Assembly (NCBI RefSeq): GCF_947501905.1
Contig: NZ_CANMXL010000001.1
Coordinates: 186,001 to 250,000, forward strand
Direction of reading: 5' to 3'
DNA length: 64,000 nt
DNA from: an uncultured Winogradskyella sp.
GTDB taxonomy: Bacteria > Bacteroidota > Bacteroidia > Flavobacteriales > Flavobacteriaceae
A program made the position numbers and the translations under genes. Below are positions 35,249 to 43,763 of the stretch, piece after piece. Under the pieces are notes generated by a model, which did no database searches, was not told the origin of the DNA, and saw only the letters and a program-made list of their open reading frames with translations. Each line of letters opens with the position of its first letter. Positions within the stretch are counted from its first letter, which is position 1.

Positions 35249-37654
35249 TTACTCTGTACGTAAAGATTTCACGGGATTAGATGTTGCTGCTTTTATAGCT
35301 TGAAAGCTTACTGTGATTAATGTGATTATAAGTGCTCCAATACAAGCAATCATAAACACATCCCATCCTAATGACGTGCGATATGGAAACTTTTGTAACC
35401 AACCACTCATAACATAATAAGCCAATGGAGAAGCTATAACTAGAGCTATGGTAACTAAAGTGATGAAATCTTTAGACAATAGAATCCACAACTGACTTAT
35501 AGATGCACCTAACACTTTTCTAACACCTATTTCTTTAGTACGTTGCTCAGCTACAAAAGAAGCCAAACCAAATAACCCTAAACAGCTAATAAATATCGCC
35601 AATCCTGTAAATACCCTTGCTAAGCTAGCCACACGCTCTTCAGATCTGAATTTCTTCCCATATTCCTCATCTACAAACTGATAGTCGAATGGTACGTTAG
35701 GAAAATTTGCTTTAAAAGTGTTTTCAATTAATTCTAAATTCTTGCTTATACTGTTCTGAGGATTCAGTCTTAAGTTGTAGTAAGAAATATTTCCATATTT
35801 CTCAAATTCATACATAGCCTGTTTCACAGGTGTGTATGGTGATTGTACAATCATATCATCAATTACACCTATTATTTTCATTGGTGGTTCTGGGTTAGTA
35901 TCATCTACATCAGAATCTCTAATATATTTTCCTATTGGATCTTGCAATCCCATATATTTAACAGCCGTTTTGTTTAGAATTACTGCATTAGAATCTGTTG
36001 CAAACTCTCTTGAAAAACCTCTACCTTCAATAAGTTTTAAACCTAAGGTTTCTACAAAATCATAATGCACAGATGTATATGCTAGATCTTCTTGAAAACC
36101 TTGTGGCTTACCATCCCAAGTATAACCACTTCTATTAGACCATATCTGTGTAGTTGGGCTACTCATAGCCGTCATATGTGTTGCTCCTCCAGATGTAATA
36201 AATTGTTGACGCATTATATCTTGCTTCCCAACAAACTCAGAACTCATAACTGGAATTTGAACTAAACCATTTTTATCATAACCTGTTGGTCTATCTTTAC
36301 TAAACTGAATTTGATTCATTACAACCAGAGTCCCAATAATGAGTGCCACAGATATAGTAAATTGAGCAACTACTAAAACCTTGCGAGGTAAAGAAGAATA
36401 GCGACCAGCTTTAAATGTCCCTTTTAAAACTGCAACTGGATTAAATGATGATAAATATAACGCTGGATAACTTCCTGACAGGATTGCCGTTACAACAACA
36501 AATAACAATCCCATTAACCAGAAAAGCCCATTAGTCCATGGAAATAATATCTCTTTACTAGCTAAGTTATTGAATCCATTTAAAGAGATTAACACTATCC
36601 CTAAAGCAACTATAAATGCAAAAAAGACAATAAGAAATGACTCCGTTAAAAATTGAAAAATGAGCTGACCTCTTTGTGAGCCAATTGATTTACGGATTCC
36701 TACTTCAGTTGCACGTTTTTCTGAACGCGCAGTACTTAAATTAATAAAATTAATACACGCTAATAAAAGAATAAATATACCTATGATACCAAATAACCAA
36801 ACATTTTCAATTCGTCCTCCAGATTGCACACCATTTTCCCAATCTCCTCTGAGATACCAATCTTTCATTGGAAAAAGAAAAATCTCAGGATTAAATTCTG
36901 CCTCTTCAGGTGAGTTTCTAATTTTAATATCACGGATTTTTGCTGAAACAACTTCCATAGTTGTATTATCATTAATCTGGGCAAACATCTGAAATGAATT
37001 ATTCCCCCAACTATTCTCAGCATTTCTAACCCATTCTTCGGTAGCTACATAGAATTTCCATGGCATTAAATATTTAGCACCATTAAAAGAATTGTTCTCA
37101 GCTAAATCTTTATAGATAGCAGTTACTTTGGCCGGATTAGCATTATTAATTTTAACCAATTTCCCTAGTGGATCTTCTGAACCAAATAAAGCCTTTGCTG
37201 TTTCTTCAGAAAGCATTAATGAATTTGACTGCTTAAGACTTTCTTTATCTCCTTTAATTACATTCAGCTCTAACATCTCCACCGCTCCATCTTGAATATA
37301 ATAACCTGATACATTAATATTTTTGTCTCCATAACTTATATATCTGGTAAAATTCCAAGATGACATAAGTAAATGCTTAAAATTATCACCAAATTCTTCG
37401 CGCATTGCAAACTCTAAAGGCCTAGGAATTGCAGGGCCTGTACCAATATTATCATTAGCAGATTCGTGCTGAAAAACTTGAGCTATAGTCGCTTTTTCTT
37501 TGAAAGAACTATCATAATTAAGTTCATCAAAAATCCAAAGCCCAATTAGTATTGTTGCTGCCATACCAATTGCCAAACCTGAAATATTTATAAAAGAATA
37601 TACCTTGTTTTTGAGAAGGTTTCTAAACGCTATTTTGAAATAATTTTTAAGCAT
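35249..37654 (-). CDS. FtsX-type ABC transporter permease (first of four)
   Basis: The 801-residue protein begins MLKNYFKIAFRNLLKNKVYS and has the same double MacB core/FtsX layout as its three neighbours. EQRTKEIGVRKVLGAS and NPVKSLRTE are conserved near the end. It follows its ATPase gene after a 132-base spacer that contains a 12-bp inverted repeat. As the permease nearest the ATPase and adaptor, it is the best candidate for the basic exporter unit; the other three may have arisen by duplication. Confidence 0.9.
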   Translation of the reverse strand: MLKNYFKIAFRNLLKNKVYSFINISGLAIGMAATILIGLWIFDELNYDSSFKEKATIAQVFQHESANDNIGTGPAIPRPLEFAMREEFGDNFKHLLMSSWNFTRYISYGDKNINVSGYYIQDGAVEMLELNVIKGDKESLKQSNSLMLSEETAKALFGSEDPLGKLVKINNANPAKVTAIYKDLAENNSFNGAKYLMPWKFYVATEEWVRNAENSWGNNSFQMFAQINDNTTMEVVSAKIRDIKIRNSPEEAEFNPEIFLFPMKDWYLRGDWENGVQSGGRIENVWLFGIIGIFILLLACINFINLSTARSEKRATEVGIRKSIGSQRGQLIFQFLTESFLIVFFAFIVALGIVLISLNGFNNLASKEILFPWTNGLFWLMGLLFVVVTAILSGSYPALYLSSFNPVAVLKGTFKAGRYSSLPRKVLVVAQFTISVALIIGTLVVMNQIQFSKDRPTGYDKNGLVQIPVMSSEFVGKQDIMRQQFITSGGATHMTAMSSPTTQIWSNRSGYTWDGKPQGFQEDLAYTSVHYDFVETLGLKLIEGRGFSREFATDSNAVILNKTAVKYMGLQDPIGKYIRDSDVDDTNPEPPMKIIGVIDDMIVQSPYTPVKQAMYEFEKYGNISYYNLRLNPQNSISKNLELIENTFKANFPNVPFDYQFVDEEYGKKFRSEERVASLARVFTGLAIFISCLGLFGLASFVAEQRTKEIGVRKVLGASISQLWILLSKDFITLVTIALVIASPLAYYVMSGWLQKFPYRTSLGWDVFMIACIGALIITLITVSFQAIKAATSNPVKSLRTE

Positions 37655-37699
37655 GCTTTCTAAGAATTACTGTTCGTTTTTTGATGAATTTGGTATCAA

Positions 37700-37756
37700 C
37701 ACTTCAGTATATTTTGGTTGATTGATTATTGATTGATGAATTATTATACTGAAGTG
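37700..37756 (-). repeat. 12-bp inverted repeat inside the exporter operon
   Basis: CACTTCAGTATA (37700-37711) and TATACTGAAGTG (37745-37756) form a perfect 12-bp stem with a 33-base loop. On the transcript the loop holds repeated AUCAAUCAA. It lies between the ATPase and first permease genes and lacks a T-run, so an RNA processing or stability element is more likely than a terminator. Confidence 0.55.
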
Positions 37757-37786
37757 CCTTTACCTTGGTTGATTGGTACAGATGAT

Positions 37787-38464
37787 TTATGCTAAAATAT
37801 TCTCCGTCACTTTCTGACCGTCTAGCATTCTTATGATTCTATGACTATACTTTGCATCATGCTCACTATGTGTTACCATAATGATTGTTGTCCCTGCTTC
37901 GTTTAAATCTATAAGCAAATCCATAACTTCATTTCCATTGGTACTATCTAAATTACCCGTTGGCTCATCGGCTAAGATTAATTTTGGATTATTCACTACT
38001 GCTCTGGCCACGGCCACACGCTGTTGCTGACCACCTGATAATTGTTGAGGAAAATGATTACGACGGTGCATAATTTGCATTTTTTCTAGAACCTCTTCAA
38101 CACGTTTTTTGCGTTCTGCAGGTTTTACTCCTGTGTAGATTAATGGTAATTCAACATTTTCGAAAACTGTAAGCTCATCAATGAGATTAAAACTCTGAAA
38201 AACAAAACCTACATTATGCTTTCTTAAATCTGATCGCTTACGCTCATTATAACCTGCGACTTCTTCGCCATTAAACTTAAAACTGCCACCATCAGGGTCA
38301 TCTAGCAATCCTAAGATGTTAAGTAATGTAGACTTTCCACATCCAGAAGGCCCCATTATGGCAACAAATTCGCCTTGTTTAACTTCAAAAGACAGTTTGT
38401 TTAATGCAATAGTTTGGACTTCTTCCGTTCTATAAAATTTCTCTAAATCCGTAATCTGTATCAT
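37787..38464 (-). CDS. ABC transporter ATP-binding protein, MacB/LolD type (first)
   Basis: The 225-residue ATPase has Walker A GPSGCGKST, Q-loop VFQSFNLIDELTV, signature LSGGQQQRVAVARA, Walker B LILADEPTGNLD and H-loop VTHSEHD, all as in the MacB/LolD family. It lies 35 bases downstream of the adaptor gene and just before the four permease genes, so it is probably the main motor of the exporter. The intact signature and D-loop suggest an active enzyme. Confidence 0.94.
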   Translation of the reverse strand: MIQITDLEKFYRTEEVQTIALNKLSFEVKQGEFVAIMGPSGCGKSTLLNILGLLDDPDGGSFKFNGEEVAGYNERKRSDLRKHNVGFVFQSFNLIDELTVFENVELPLIYTGVKPAERKKRVEEVLEKMQIMHRRNHFPQQLSGGQQQRVAVARAVVNNPKLILADEPTGNLDSTNGNEVMDLLIDLNEAGTTIIMVTHSEHDAKYSHRIIRMLDGQKVTENILA

Positions 38465-38498
38465 TATTCTTGTATTTAGTGTTCGTTAATTGATTGTT

Positions 38499-39749
38499 TT
38501 ATTTTAAAATAAGTTCTTCGGTATCTCCAAAAGAATCGTAGCTCGATGTCACAACTTTATCTCCAGGATTAAGACCTTCTAATACTTCGTAATATTCTGT
38601 ATTCTGACTTCCTAAACGGATGTTTACTTTATATGCAGTATCTCCATTTTCACTGACTTTAAAAATCCAGTTTCCGCCTGTTTTTTGGAAAAAGCCGCCT
38701 TTAGAGACTAACAAAGCTTCTTTTTCAGCACTTAATGCTACTCTAATCTGTAAATTTTGCCCACGACGAATACCTTCTGGAACTTCACCTTCAAAAGTCA
38801 TATCCACTTGAAAACGCCCATTATTAACTTGAGTAAACACTTTCTTAATTGTTAAAGTATATAGCTTCCCATTGAGTGTAAATGTTCCTGCTTGTCCAGT
38901 ATAAATTCTAGATATATAATGCTCGTCTATATCTACTCTTACTTTATAGCCTGTAGTAACATCGACTTGACCTAAACGCGTTCCTTTATTGATTGACTGA
39001 CCTATCTCAGCATCCAAAGAGGTTAATTGTCCATCTATTGGAGCACGCACTACTAAATCTCCAACTTTCTTACGCATTAATTCTAAAGCACTTTGTGTTC
39101 TTGAGTAAGAACTTTTGGCTTGATTAATTTCTAATTTTGATGAGATAGAATCTTCAGAAAGCACTTGCTTAGCTAATTTCATACGTTCTTTCTGGTAATC
39201 GAAATTATTTTTAGAAGATTCATAATCTTGACGACCTATAGCGCCTTTATCATACAAACGTTGATTAAGATTATAAATACGCTCTGCTTCGATGAGGTTA
39301 TTCTCTACATCTGTAAATTGGTTTTGTCTGTTAATAGTATTTTGTCTCGCTGCATTCTGAGAAATCTGCATTTGCGTTAAAAGGTTGTATACTGATGTCT
39401 CTTGATTAATTAAACTCAACTCTAAATCTGTATTAGACAACCTTAAGATTGGTTCGCCTTTTTTAAGTATGGCACCATCCTCTACAAACTTCTCTTCTAC
39501 ACGACCACCTTCAAGAGCATCTAAATAAATTGTTGTGATTGGTAACACAATTCCGTTTACTGGAATATTCTCTTGAAAAATAGACTTTGAGACTGTATTA
39601 ATAGAAATACGTTCTTTCTCTACATTGAGTTTTGAACCCCCTGAAGTCTGAATAATCACATAAGCTATTAAAACAATTATTGCTATAATTCCACCAATAG
39701 TGAGGAGCTTTTGAGTTGAGAATTTTTTCTTTTCGATTGGTACGTCCAT
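38499..39749 (-). CDS. HlyD/MacA-type periplasmic adaptor protein
   Basis: About 416 residues from the ATG at 39749 (MDVPIEKKKFSTQKLL). A longer reading from 39818 would start upstream of the predicted transcription start and adds 23 unlikely residues. One membrane anchor (about 17-36) precedes a biotinyl-lipoyl-like strand (GGRVEEKFVEDGAILKKGEPILRL), a coiled-coil hairpin with long helices, the return lipoyl half (LVVRAPIDGQLTSLDAEIGQSINKG) and a beta-barrel. This is the membrane-fusion protein that links the permease to the TolC-type channel at 24894. It heads the operon. Confidence 0.92.
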   Translation of the reverse strand: MDVPIEKKKFSTQKLLTIGGIIAIIVLIAYVIIQTSGGSKLNVEKERISINTVSKSIFQENIPVNGIVLPITTIYLDALEGGRVEEKFVEDGAILKKGEPILRLSNTDLELSLINQETSVYNLLTQMQISQNAARQNTINRQNQFTDVENNLIEAERIYNLNQRLYDKGAIGRQDYESSKNNFDYQKERMKLAKQVLSEDSISSKLEINQAKSSYSRTQSALELMRKKVGDLVVRAPIDGQLTSLDAEIGQSINKGTRLGQVDVTTGYKVRVDIDEHYISRIYTGQAGTFTLNGKLYTLTIKKVFTQVNNGRFQVDMTFEGEVPEGIRRGQNLQIRVALSAEKEALLVSKGGFFQKTGGNWIFKVSENGDTAYKVNIRLGSQNTEYYEVLEGLNPGDKVVTSSYDSFGDTEELILK

Positions 39750-39775
39750 TTTTTGATTTTTAATTACGTTATAGA

Positions 39776-39795
39776 TATAGTGAAGATGATGCCAA
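39776..39795 (-). promoter_or_regulatory. Sigma-54-like promoter of the exporter operon
   Basis: TTGGCATCATCTTCACTATA on the minus strand has a good -24 half (TTGGCA) but AC in place of GC at -12. It is identical to the element at 30188-30207 except for one base. A start near 39769 gives a 20-base leader to the ATG at 39749, which supports that start over the longer reading. Confidence 0.5.
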
Positions 39796-39846
39796 AAACG
39801 CAAATATTTAAAAATCAATATGTTATATTTTTATTTAAAATTAAAA

Positions 39847-39900
39847 GTGTCCGTTTTTGATACACTTTATGTCCGATAGTGTACACTCTTGCGACACTTT
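39847..39900 (-). promoter_or_regulatory. Candidate activator-binding sites of the exporter operon
   Basis: GTGTCCGTTTTTGATACAC (39847-39865) and GTCCGATAGTGTACAC (39871-39886, containing the palindrome GTGTACAC) lie 60-110 bases upstream of the -24/-12-like element; a further half-site, GACACTTT, follows at 39893. They are likely sites for the NtrC-type regulator encoded 125 bases away in the opposite direction. Confidence 0.55.
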
Positions 39901-40024
39901 AAATTTTATTTTTTTAAGCAGTGCATAAGTTGTAATATTGTGAGAGAACCCTTCGGATTGGTTTAAAGACTCTTTTTAAACTTTAAACTAGCATCTGTAA
40001 TAATTAAACCTTGATTATCGAGTA

Positions 40025-41377
40025 ATGGTATTAAAAAACGCTTCGATATTAGTTATAGACGATGATGCAGATGTACTCACAGCATTACGTCTTCTATTAA
40101 AGCCATTGGTAAAACATGTAGTTACCGAGAAAAACCCCAATAATATAATTGCTCAAATTGAGAAATCTCATTACGATATTATTATTCTGGATATGAATTT
40201 TACTGCTATCGTAAACACAGGTAATGAAGGTATATTTTGGCTAAACAAGATTCAAAAATTAAAACCAGACACTTCAGTTATATTAATGACGGCTTATGCT
40301 GATATTGACTTAGCCATCCGAGGATTAAAAGAAGGTGCTTCAGATTTTTTAATGAAGCCCTGGAAGAATGAAAAAATTATCGAGACGATAAAAACAATCT
40401 TAAGCCAAAAGACGTCAAACAACAAAAAACAAAAGACTCTAAACTCTGATACTGTTGAAATCATTGGTGAAAGCGATGCTATGCAAGATGTCTTTGTAAA
40501 ACTTAAAAAGGTAGCACCAACAGATGCTAATGTCTTAATTCTTGGCGAAAATGGCACCGGTAAAGATTTGATAGCAAGAGCGCTCCATGAGAATTCTAAT
40601 AGAAAAGATAAACCCTTTATAAAAGTTGATGTTGGTGCTTTAACCTCCTCACTTTTTGAAAGTGAATTGTTTGGTTATAAAAAAGGCGCTTTTACAGATG
40701 CTCGTGAAGACCGTGAGGGGCGTTTTGAAGCCGCAAATGGTGGTACATTATTCTTAGACGAAATTGGGAATATTACTCTTGGTCAGCAAGTACGATTACT
40801 AACTGTTTTACAAAACAGACAAGTCACACCATTAGGCTCAAACGAGTCTATAGATATAGATATCCGACTGATTTGTGCAACTAATGTAGACCCTAAAACA
40901 TTGGCTGATGAAAGTAAATTTAGAAAAGATTTAATTTACAGAATTAATACTGTAGATATTATTATTCCACCACTTAGGCAACGAGGAACTGATATTACTG
41001 AGCTATCTAGGCACTTTGTGTCTATGTATGCAGAAAAGTACAACAGGAACCCTTTTACCTTTGATACTGGATTTATTTCAAAATTAAAAAAGCATGATTT
41101 TCCAGGTAATGTTAGAGAGCTTCAGTATGTTTTGGAACGTGCAGTAATAATGACAGACGGTAATGTTTTAAAAATAGACGATTTGGTTTTTTCTTCTATT
41201 GAACGCTCAACGACTACAAAAAGCATTGAAACAAATAGCCTTAACCTTGATGACATTGAGAAAAATGCGATTCTAACTGTTTTAGAAAAACACAAAGGCA
41301 ATGTTTCTAAGTCTGCTAAAGAGTTAGGCATTACTAGAGCAGCACTTTATAGACGACTTGAAAAATATGAACTATAA
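40025..41377 (+). CDS. NtrC-family sigma-54-dependent response regulator
   Basis: The 450-residue protein has a receiver domain (LVIDDDAD, phosphoacceptor Asp in IIILDMNF near residue 56, MTAYAD, KPW), an AAA+ domain with Walker A GENGTGKD (174-181) and Walker B GTLFLDEIGN, and a Fis-type helix-turn-helix (SKSAKELGITRAALYRRLEKYEL). It should activate sigma-54 promoters when phosphorylated by the kinase encoded next. The sigma-54-contacting loop reads GAFTDA (221-226) rather than the usual GAFTGA. It diverges from the exporter operon, whose control region carries two sets of matching dyads, so it is the likely regulator of that operon. Confidence 0.93.
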   Translation: MVLKNASILVIDDDADVLTALRLLLKPLVKHVVTEKNPNNIIAQIEKSHYDIIILDMNFTAIVNTGNEGIFWLNKIQKLKPDTSVILMTAYADIDLAIRGLKEGASDFLMKPWKNEKIIETIKTILSQKTSNNKKQKTLNSDTVEIIGESDAMQDVFVKLKKVAPTDANVLILGENGTGKDLIARALHENSNRKDKPFIKVDVGALTSSLFESELFGYKKGAFTDAREDREGRFEAANGGTLFLDEIGNITLGQQVRLLTVLQNRQVTPLGSNESIDIDIRLICATNVDPKTLADESKFRKDLIYRINTVDIIIPPLRQRGTDITELSRHFVSMYAEKYNRNPFTFDTGFISKLKKHDFPGNVRELQYVLERAVIMTDGNVLKIDDLVFSSIERSTTTKSIETNSLNLDDIEKNAILTVLEKHKGNVSKSAKELGITRAALYRRLEKYEL

Positions 41378-42710
41378 AGCATACATCTTTAGGCTCTTTT
41401 TTAGGATTATACTTATTGTGGGTTTAATTCTAGGGTTAATTTACACTATAAAGATTGACAAAAACACTTATGCCATTATACTTAGCATTAGTTTAGTCTA
41501 TCTTCTAATAAACACTTACACGTTTACAAAACGCCGTTTTGTAGCTATGGACGATTTTTTTGAAGCCGTGAAATACCGAGATTTTTCTAGATGGTTCCCG
41601 GAAGATAGAGGCCCAAAAGACATTCGGTTTTTGTACACTGGCTTTAATGAGATTAACCGAACCATCAAAGAAATAAATTCTCAGAATCAAGCACAATATG
41701 TGTATTTGCAGAAGATTTTAGAAATGGTAGACATCGGTATTATTGCCTATAATCTTGAAACCGGTGATGTCCTTTGGAGTAATGATTCTTTTGGTGATAT
41801 TTTGGATGTGCCGTCTTTTAAAAATATTCGTTTTGTAGAAAACAGAAAACCAGATTTATTCAATACCGTTTTTGAAACCTATCACCGTGAACCTAATTCA
41901 ATTTCTATAGCACTTCAGAATGAAAATATTAAAATATTGATTTCTGACACTGTGTTTCAAGTTGATGATGATGCCTTTAAATTAATTGTCATTCAGAATA
42001 TTGATGATACTTTAAATAAAAACGAATCGGAGTCTTGGAAAAAATTATTGAGTGTTATGACGCATGAAATTATGAATTCTATTGCTCCTATTTCATCCTT
42101 GGCAGATACGCTCCAACAAAATTTACAGCTAGCTCTTGAGCAACCTGAAGAATCTCAACTCGAATTAGAAGACATCAATTCTGGTATAAAAACCATAAAA
42201 AATCGTAGCGAAGGATTACTAAAATTTGCAAAAACATATCGCAGTTTGAGTAAAGTCACGCAACTTAACTTACAACGGGTTAGAGTCAGTGAATTGTTTA
42301 ATAATATCCAACTCTTAATGGAGCCTTCTATAAAGGCAAAAGATATTGATGTAGACTTTAAAATTTCTGGCCCAAAATTAGAATTAGATATAGATACACA
42401 TCTTATAGAGCAAGTATTAATCAATCTTCTTTTAAATGCCGTTGATGCATGCAAAAACAAAGACAATGCAGAAATCAGGGTTGAAGCTTCACAAAATTCT
42501 AATAGAGATATTGTCATAAAAGTTTATGACAATGGTTCTGGAATCCCACAAAATATCTTAGAAAATATTTTTGTACCATTCTTTACCAGTAAAACTACCG
42601 GTAGTGGTATTGGATTAAGTCTTTGCAAACAAATTATGCTTCTGCACAAGGGGCGTATCATGGTAAAAAGCATTGAAGGGCAAGGCACCGTCTTTAGTTT
42701 GGTTTTTTAA
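41367..42710 (+). CDS. Sensor histidine kinase
   Basis: About 447 residues from the ATG at 41367; a TTG at 41358 would add three residues. Two membrane helices with a very short loop lie at about 6-24 and 28-48, so there is almost no periplasmic sensing domain. A PAS-like region follows (about 105-205), then the HisKA helix with the phospho-accepting His233 in VMTHEIMNSI and the ATPase domain with LLLNAVDACKN (N box), DNGSGIP (G1) and GSGIGLSL (G2). It overlaps the regulator gene by 11 bases, so the two form a pair. The stimulus may come from within the membrane or cytoplasm. Confidence 0.92.
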   Translation: MNYKAYIFRLFFRIILIVGLILGLIYTIKIDKNTYAIILSISLVYLLINTYTFTKRRFVAMDDFFEAVKYRDFSRWFPEDRGPKDIRFLYTGFNEINRTIKEINSQNQAQYVYLQKILEMVDIGIIAYNLETGDVLWSNDSFGDILDVPSFKNIRFVENRKPDLFNTVFETYHREPNSISIALQNENIKILISDTVFQVDDDAFKLIVIQNIDDTLNKNESESWKKLLSVMTHEIMNSIAPISSLADTLQQNLQLALEQPEESQLELEDINSGIKTIKNRSEGLLKFAKTYRSLSKVTQLNLQRVRVSELFNNIQLLMEPSIKAKDIDVDFKISGPKLELDIDTHLIEQVLINLLLNAVDACKNKDNAEIRVEASQNSNRDIVIKVYDNGSGIPQNILENIFVPFFTSKTTGSGIGLSLCKQIMLLHKGRIMVKSIEGQGTVFSLVF

Positions 42711-42805
42711 TTATTTGTCGCCCTTTCTCAAAGTCAAATATTTTGACTACATTTAGCTATAGCTCTGATAGCTAACATTTTAAACCGAATTTTTAAACCA
42801 AGTTT

Positions 42806-43531
42806 ATGAACCATCTTTCTAATCTCAAAAGAGAAACAAGGTATGGTCTACCAACAGCAGACCAGATATTATTTAATCGTTTTTATGTTATAGGTTACTC
42901 CTATTATTTTAGACAAGCCAAATGGGCTTTAGAAATTATAGACCCAGACAAAACCGATGTCAGTCGTTTGGATAATTTTAGGCCAGATTATAGAATTCCG
43001 GAGCGTTTTAGAGCAGATTTAGATGTTTACGAAGGCTCGGGTTACGATAGAGGTCATTTGGTTTCTAGTGCTAATCAGATAGAGGTAGATATTCAAAACA
43101 GTGAGACCTTTTTACTCTCAAACATGGCCCCTCAAAGACCCATGTTTAATAGAGGCATTTGGAAACGTTTAGAAACTGCTGTACGAGATTTAAATAGTCT
43201 TAAAAAAGTATTTGAAACCTATGTAATTTCTGGTCCTTTATTCTTTTTTGATGAAGAAATTGAAATGATAGGTGATGACGACGAAAACATAAAAGTATCA
43301 CTACCTATTCCACATGCATTTTTTAAATCTATCCTTGTTGAAAATAATACTGGAACAATAAACATGTGGTCCTTTATTATCCCTAATAAAATTACAAGTG
43401 AACCTCTTGAAAATTTTCTCGTTGAAACCTCTAAGGTCGAAAAAATATCAGGGCTTCTACTTTGGGACACTTTGGTTGGCACCAAGATGAATCGTGAAAA
43501 GAACAAAATCCGAAAAATGTGGAAACATTAG
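42806..43531 (+). CDS. DNA/RNA non-specific endonuclease (NucA/NUC1 family)
   Basis: The 241-residue protein has the catalytic motif GYDRGHLVSSANQ (DRGH) and, about 40 residues later, SNMAPQ and FNRGIWKRLE, which holds the metal-binding Asn. These are the key features of the beta-beta-alpha-metal nucleases that cut DNA and RNA without sequence preference. No signal peptide is visible, which is unusual since many family members are secreted or periplasmic. Either the N-terminus is mis-set or it acts inside the cell. It stands alone, just before the terminator of the tRNA on the other strand. Confidence 0.9.
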   Translation: MNHLSNLKRETRYGLPTADQILFNRFYVIGYSYYFRQAKWALEIIDPDKTDVSRLDNFRPDYRIPERFRADLDVYEGSGYDRGHLVSSANQIEVDIQNSETFLLSNMAPQRPMFNRGIWKRLETAVRDLNSLKKVFETYVISGPLFFFDEEIEMIGDDDENIKVSLPIPHAFFKSILVENNTGTINMWSFIIPNKITSEPLENFLVETSKVEKISGLLLWDTLVGTKMNREKNKIRKMWKH

Positions 43532-43544
43532 TTCTAAGTCTTGG

Positions 43545-43578
43545 AAATAAAAAAAGCCTCACATTTCTGTGAAGCTTT
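43545..43578 (-). terminator. Terminator of the initiator tRNA gene
   Basis: On the minus strand, AAAGCTTCACA (to 43568) and TGTGAGGCTTT form an 11-bp stem with one mismatch and a GAAA loop, followed by a run of T (plus-strand A at 43548-43555). It lies seven bases past the tRNA end and may also stop the endonuclease transcript from the other side. Confidence 0.7.
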
Positions 43579-43584
43579 ATCTAG

Positions 43585-43657
<73 letters not shown>

Positions 43658-43668
43658 ATATTGGATGG

Positions 43669-43676
43669 CAAAGATA
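43669..43676 (-). promoter_or_regulatory. Candidate promoter (-7 box) of the initiator tRNA
   Basis: TATCTTTG on the minus strand is an exact TAnnTTTG. Transcription would start near 43662, about five bases before the mature 5' end at 43657. No TTG lies at the normal -33 distance. Confidence 0.5.
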
Positions 43677-43706
43677 ATACTTTTTTTAGATTATAAAAGA
43701 ACTATC

Positions 43707-43740
43707 AAAAAAATAACCTTCAATTTTTATTGAAGGTTAT
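43707..43740 (-). terminator. Terminator of the leucine-rich-repeat gene
   Basis: ATAACCTTCAAT (43713-43724) and ATTGAAGGTTAT (43729-43740) make a perfect 12-bp stem with a TTTT loop in the plus strand; on the minus strand a run of six T follows (43712-43707). It lies 24 bases past the stop codon of the LRR gene. Confidence 0.8.
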
Positions 43741-43763
43741 CTCTACTTTATTAAAGCTAAATT

